Assembly: GCF_900120005.1 (NCBI RefSeq) | Contig: NZ_LT635451.1 | Location: forward strand, 420,161 to 484,160 | Direction of reading: 5' to 3' | Length of the DNA: 64,000 bases | DNA from: Holdemania sp. Marseille-P2844 | GTDB lineage: Bacteria; Bacillota_I; Bacilli_A; Erysipelotrichales; Erysipelotrichaceae | Position numbers and translations under genes: made by a program | The notes under the pieces: generated by a model | Seen by the model: only the letters and a program-made list of their open reading frames with translations | The model's database searches: none | What the model was told of the DNA's origin: nothing | Part shown: in pieces, positions 60,649-64,000 of the stretch | How the letters are laid out: each line of letters opens with the position of its first letter | How positions within the stretch are numbered: position 1 is the first letter of the stretch

Positions 60649-60667
60649 TACGTAGGAGGAACAGCTT

Positions 60668-61675
60668 ATGGTAGATTTGATAGATACAATAGTATATGCA
60701 GGAAGGTTAAAAGACGAATCTGCCATGAGGAGCAGTTCTTCTGGTGGCGCATTTACTGCACTTTCTGACTTCTTTCTGGAAAATGGTAACGCTATGGTGG
60801 CAGCAATCTATAATTACGAGAACCACACTGCAGAATTCCAGATGATTCTGAATAAGAATCAGCGTGAAAGAGCAAAAGGTTCAAAATATATGCAAAGCAA
60901 GCCCGGTGATATTTATCGGGAAGCTTACAATTGGCTGATGGAGAACCCAGAAAAAGAGTTGCTCTTTGTTGGTATGGGGTGCCAGTCTGATGGATTTCGG
61001 AAGTTCAGCGAAATAAAAGGAATTCGTGATCGAGTGTACATCGTAGATATTATCTGTCATGGCTCACCAAATCCAATGCTGTGGAGAGAATATGCAGAGT
61101 CGATTCAGGAGAAGGACGGAGAAATAACATACCTCACTTTCAAAGATAAGCGCAACGGTTGGAAATCTCCAACAGCTTATGTGAAAGTCAATGGAGCAGA
61201 GAAGTCGATTAAAGATTATGTGAAAGTGTTTTATAATCGGTGTGCATTGCGGCCGTCCTGTTATGAATGTCCTTATGCTACCACAGAAAGAAAAACAGAT
61301 ATAACCATTGGCGATTTCTGGCATATTGAGGAGACGATTCCAGACTTCTATAACCCTAACGGCAATTCGTTATTCTTGATTCATACAAATCGAGGTGAAG
61401 AGCTGTTTGTAAAGATTCAGGGAGACTTGGATTGTAGATTGAGTAATACAACACAATGTTGGCAGGCGAACCTTGAAGCACCGACCAAGAAGTCTGAGCA
61501 AAGAGAAGAGTTTTGGAACGATTATCAAAGGAAAGGAATTGATTTCGTCATGAAGAAATATGGAACAGTTCCAATGAAAACAAAAGTAAAGAATAAACTC
61601 CTCAAAATTTTGAGGGGGGGGTACACAGAAAGTAGTACCTGTTATGCTGATTACTCCGAAAGGAGGGCAGCGTAA
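60668..61675 (+). CDS. FrhB-like protein without ferredoxin domain, copy 2
   Basis: This 335-residue protein of the F420-hydrogenase/dehydrogenase beta-subunit family lacks an N-terminal ferredoxin domain. SSSSGGAFTALSDFFLENGN near 19, ELLFVGMGCQSDGFRKF near 97, VDIICHGSPNPMLWREY near 122, RPSCYECPYATTERKTDI near 195 and TIGDFWHIEETIP near 213 mark the fold and its cysteine cluster. A G8 tract sits 22 codons before the stop, so the C-terminus can vary. The substrate is unknown. AGGAGG lies upstream of the ATG. Confidence 0.85.
   Translation: MVDLIDTIVYAGRLKDESAMRSSSSGGAFTALSDFFLENGNAMVAAIYNYENHTAEFQMILNKNQRERAKGSKYMQSKPGDIYREAYNWLMENPEKELLFVGMGCQSDGFRKFSEIKGIRDRVYIVDIICHGSPNPMLWREYAESIQEKDGEITYLTFKDKRNGWKSPTAYVKVNGAEKSIKDYVKVFYNRCALRPSCYECPYATTERKTDITIGDFWHIEETIPDFYNPNGNSLFLIHTNRGEELFVKIQGDLDCRLSNTTQCWQANLEAPTKKSEQREEFWNDYQRKGIDFVMKKYGTVPMKTKVKNKLLKILRGGYTESSTCYADYSERRAA
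61614..61621 (+). repeat. Poly-G tract, 8 G
   Basis: Eight G follow the palindrome CCTCAAAATTTTGAGG (61600-61615) near the 3' end of the FrhB-like gene. Loss of one base would replace the last residues (from GGYTESSTCYADYSERRAA to a GGTQKVVPVMLITPKGG type) without losing the core domain. Confidence 0.85.
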
Positions 61676-62667
61676 TGAACTGGAAGCAGCCTAAAGTGTA
61701 TGCAGTAAAACATAAAGACGAAGCAACAAGAGCGGCTTCCAGATCCGGCGGTATTTTTACAGCTCTGTCGGATCAAGTATTATCCAATTGCGGAGTGATT
61801 TACGGATGTGTTTTGATGGATGATTTTAACGCTGTACATATTCGTGCTGATAATGAAGAAGATCGCAATCGAATGCGTGGCTCAAAATATATCCAAAGTA
61901 AACTAGGTGATACATTTAAAAGTGTCAAGGCAGATCTCGATGCTCAGAAGAGTGTACTTTTTTCTGGAACTTCCTGTCAGGTGGAAGGATTGAAAAAATA
62001 TCTTGGAAAAGAATATGATAACCTTTTCTGTGTGGACATTGTTTGCCACGGAGTACCAAGCCAAAAGGTTTGGAACGCATATCTGCGCTGGCAAGAGCAG
62101 AAAAATCATTCTAAAATTGCAAGCGTAGACTTTCGTAATAAAAAAGATTTTGGATGGCATGACCATGTGGAAACGCTTCATTTTGAAAATGGAAAGTTTA
62201 CAAGCAGCCGGGTATTCAAAGAGCTCTTCTATGGACATACAGTATTACGGCCAAGTTGCTATGAATGCCCTTATAAGTCTGTAATACATCCAGGAGATAT
62301 TACAATTGCAGATTACTGGGGTATCGAGAAAGCCGCACCAGAGTTTGATGATAACAAGGGCGTTTCATTGGTGCTAATAAATAATGAGGCTGGAGAAAAA
62401 ATCTTTGAAAAAATAAAGGAGAGACTGATTTGGAAGCAGACAAAGCTAGAGGATAGTATGCAGCCGCCTCTTAAAGCTCCATTTCCAAAACCGGAAAATA
62501 GAAATCAATTTTGGATTGACTTTGAAAACAAGTCATTTGAGTATGTTGCCAAGAAATACGGTGGCATTGGATTCAAGAATGATGTTAAATCATTCTTGAG
62601 AAAGATTAAGAGAAAAATCAAGAAGTTGGTGGTAAAAGGTGGAAAAAGATATTCCTGTATTGTATAA
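61675..62667 (+). CDS. FrhB-like protein without ferredoxin domain, copy 3
   Basis: This 330-residue protein is a third FrhB-like family member. SRSGGIFTALSDQVLSNCGV near 23, VLFSGTSCQVEGLKKYL near 99, VDIVCHGVPSQKVWNAY near 121, RPSCYECPYKSVIHPGDITI near 193 and ADYWGIEKAAPEFDDNKG near 215 are intact. Its ATG overlaps the previous stop by one base. The ferredoxin encoded next overlaps its 3' end, so the redox unit is probably ferredoxin plus one or both FrhB-like chains. Confidence 0.88.
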   Translation: MNWKQPKVYAVKHKDEATRAASRSGGIFTALSDQVLSNCGVIYGCVLMDDFNAVHIRADNEEDRNRMRGSKYIQSKLGDTFKSVKADLDAQKSVLFSGTSCQVEGLKKYLGKEYDNLFCVDIVCHGVPSQKVWNAYLRWQEQKNHSKIASVDFRNKKDFGWHDHVETLHFENGKFTSSRVFKELFYGHTVLRPSCYECPYKSVIHPGDITIADYWGIEKAAPEFDDNKGVSLVLINNEAGEKIFEKIKERLIWKQTKLEDSMQPPLKAPFPKPENRNQFWIDFENKSFEYVAKKYGGIGFKNDVKSFLRKIKRKIKKLVVKGGKRYSCIV

Positions 62668-62833
62668 AAGAATAGAAGAATGCTGCGGATGCACCGCCTG
62701 CGTTGCCATCTGTCCTAAAGAGGCGATAAGTATGGTGGAAGATGAAGAGGGATTTGAGTATCCGCAGATTGATGAAAAAAAATGTATTCGTTGCTATAAA
62801 TGTTTGAAAGTGTGTCCTTTTAAAACTGAGTGA
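62639..62833 (+). CDS. 2x[4Fe-4S] ferredoxin
   Basis: This 64-residue protein has CCGCTACVAICPKEAISMVE near 15 and CIRCYKCLKVCPFKTE near 49, giving two CxxCxxC...CP cluster motifs. It matches the ferredoxin domain that is fused at the N-terminus of the 49470 protein. It starts with GTG inside the end of the previous gene (29-base overlap), after GGTGGTAAAAGG. It should pass electrons to the FrhB-like proteins. Confidence 0.88.
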   Translation: MEKDIPVLYKRIEECCGCTACVAICPKEAISMVEDEEGFEYPQIDEKKCIRCYKCLKVCPFKTE

Positions 62834-62880
62834 AGGTTGGAAACTAGATAGGTTGAAATCTTGTTAAGGAAGCTGGGTAA

Positions 62881-63408
62881 ATGATAGAGCTTATTTTGCA
62901 TGATATCTACGATACATTTTCCTATGTGAAATATGGTATAGCTGCAGCGGTTTGTGTTGCTTTGGCTTTAACGGTATTATACCGCAGGCGAATCTGGGAT
63001 GATGGTGGGAAACAGAAAGAGTTTGTTTCGCTGGTCTGTAAAAGTATGTTCCTGGCCTTTTACGGCACGGTTTTGCTCCAGGTAACACTGCTGTCGCGGG
63101 AGCCGGGAAGCAGGATTGCTGCTGAACTGATTCCCTTTAGCACCTGGGGAACAACAGCGCAGAGCAGGGCATATGAGATTAAGAATATGATTATTTTTCT
63201 GCCTGTAGGGGTGTTTCTGCCGTTGGTGTATAGAAGGCTGCGCAGGTTGCGCACGGTTACTTTGGCGCTGACTGGACTCAGCGTCGGCATTGAACTTGTA
63301 CAGTTTGTGACGCAGCGAGGATATTTGTAGACGGATGATGTGATCATGAATGTACCGGGCGGCTTGATCGGATATGGCCTATGGCGACTGGTATTCGAGA
63401 GGAGATAA
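62881..63408 (+). pseudogene. VanZ-like membrane protein, interrupted by TAG
   Basis: The frame codes for a VanZ-family protein with several membrane spans (YVKYGIAAAVCVALALTVLY, then NMIIFLPVGVFLPLVYRRL). TAG at 63328-63330 stops it at QRGYL. The same frame continues as TDDVIMNVPGGLIGYGLWRL to TAA at 63406-63408, the normal family end, so one codon (probably CAG, Gln) has become a stop. The VanZ core is nearly full length, so partial function is possible. Confidence 0.85.
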
Positions 63409-63415
63409 AAATAAT

Positions 63416-64000
63416 ATGAAAAACACTACATTACTGTTTATGGCAGCTGGTATCGGCTCCCGCTTCGGCGGTGGAATCAAGCAGCTGGAGCCGGTGGGCT
63501 TACATGATGAGATCATCATGGACTATTCTTCCATGATGCCATCGAAGCCGGATTTAACAAGATCATTTTCATTATCCGGAAGGATATTGAGGCGGATTTT
63601 AAGGAGCGAATCGGAAATCGCGTGGAGGGATTGTGTGAGAGACTTGGTGTGGAAGTCGCTTATACATTCCAGGAACTGCATAACGTTCCGGGTGAAGATC
63701 TCACAGGTGGTGTGAAAGTGCCGGCAGGCCGTACAAAGCCTTGGGGAACCGGTCAGGCTGTACTGGCGGCCAAAGCGTTGATTCATGAGCCGGTTGCGGT
63801 GATCAATGCAGATGATTACTACGGCAAAGAGGCATTCCGTCAGCTTCACGACTGGCTGGTTTTGTAGCATGAGGACAATGCGATTGCGATGGCAGGATTT
63901 ATTCTGAAGAATACCTTATCGGACAATGGCGGCGTGACCAGAGGTGTGTGTAAGGTCGCGGAGGGACACACGCATATTACCGATGTGATTGAGACCAGCA
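63416..64000 (+). pseudogene. Nucleotidyltransferase (UTP-glucose-1-P uridylyltransferase-like), frameshifted and interrupted; runs off the window
   Basis: The start LLFMAAGIGSRFGGGIKQLE is the nucleotide-binding GxGxRFGG-type motif. Near 63530 (TATTCTTCCATGATGCC) one base is missing, and the family text continues in another frame (HDAIEAGFNKIIFIIRKDIE, then VINADDYYGKEAFRQLHDWL). TAG at 63865-63867 interrupts that frame, which continues as HEDNAIAMAGFILKNTLSDN to the window edge. Two lesions make an active enzyme unlikely. Confidence 0.85.

Noticed and set aside
62881-64000. Stop-codon recoding (TAG read as an amino acid)
   Set aside because: TAG ends other frames normally, the second gene also has a one-base loss, and the region is full of decayed genes, so mutation is the simpler reading.

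Overview
The window looks like a chromosome segment of a Gram-positive gut-type Bacillota, most like the Erysipelotrichaceae (Holdemania-like). This is inferred from gene content and order (DUF3196-tig-lon-ysxC, T-box aminoacyl-tRNA synthetase genes, CcpA-type cre sites, electron-bifurcating [FeFe] hydrogenase) and not from any database search. Every gene called is on the + strand.

Positions 1-33.75 kb are GC-rich housekeeping and metabolic DNA. In order it holds: a phosphodiesterase; a zinc-ribbon small protein; tRNA-Arg(TCT); a DUF3196-like protein; trigger factor, Lon and the ribosome-assembly GTPase EngB; a SPOCS/LysM-like protein; a DJ-1-like protein; T-box-controlled valS; an Lrp-like double regulator overlapping an orphan ADP-forming acyl-CoA synthetase alpha subunit; a RibD/DHFR-like reductase; a membrane-anchored hydrolase; ppdK behind a perfect cre site; an SDR; aspartate dehydrogenase; two lipoproteins; T-box-controlled thrS overlapping a substrate-binding lipoprotein; pepD; a methyltransferase; an ABC permease; and hydCBA. 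Most units end in clear intrinsic terminators. This block closes with a decayed endonuclease/phosphatase-family pseudogene.

At about 33.8 kb the base composition drops to AT-rich and a capsule/exopolysaccharide locus begins. A consensus promoter (33926-33954) and a structured leader precede an initiating sugar-phosphate transferase, a specialised NusG paralogue of LoaP/UpxY type, an LCP-family attachment enzyme, and the Wzz-like/BY-kinase/PHP-phosphatase trio. Intrinsic terminators lie between these genes, as expected for an operon read through by processive antitermination.

From 38.75 to 41.8 kb is a scrapyard of truncated glycosyltransferase starts, a glycosyltransferase/UDP-glucose dehydrogenase chimera, two MITE-like repeat units and other hairpins. 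A dTDP-rhamnose block follows (rmlA, B, D, a broken rmlC-rmlD scar, then an intact rmlC). The variable block comes next: GT2 and GT4 enzymes, two pyruvyltransferase-family proteins, three FrhB-like flavo/iron-sulfur proteins plus a free-standing ferredoxin, two WbsX-like proteins, a Wzy-like polymerase, a Wzx flippase, a GT61 gene and an acyltransferase. The last two carry simple-sequence repeats (G10 and seven AGAGC units) that can switch the reading frame. The window ends in a vanZ-like pseudogene and a nucleotidyltransferase pseudogene.

The most interesting themes are (i) several simple-sequence contingency tracts in one surface-polysaccharide locus, (ii) a LoaP-like regulator with its leader and internal terminators, (iii) the uncharacterised FrhB/ferredoxin/pyruvyltransferase set, and (iv) the recurrent junction shared by three truncated glycosyltransferase genes.
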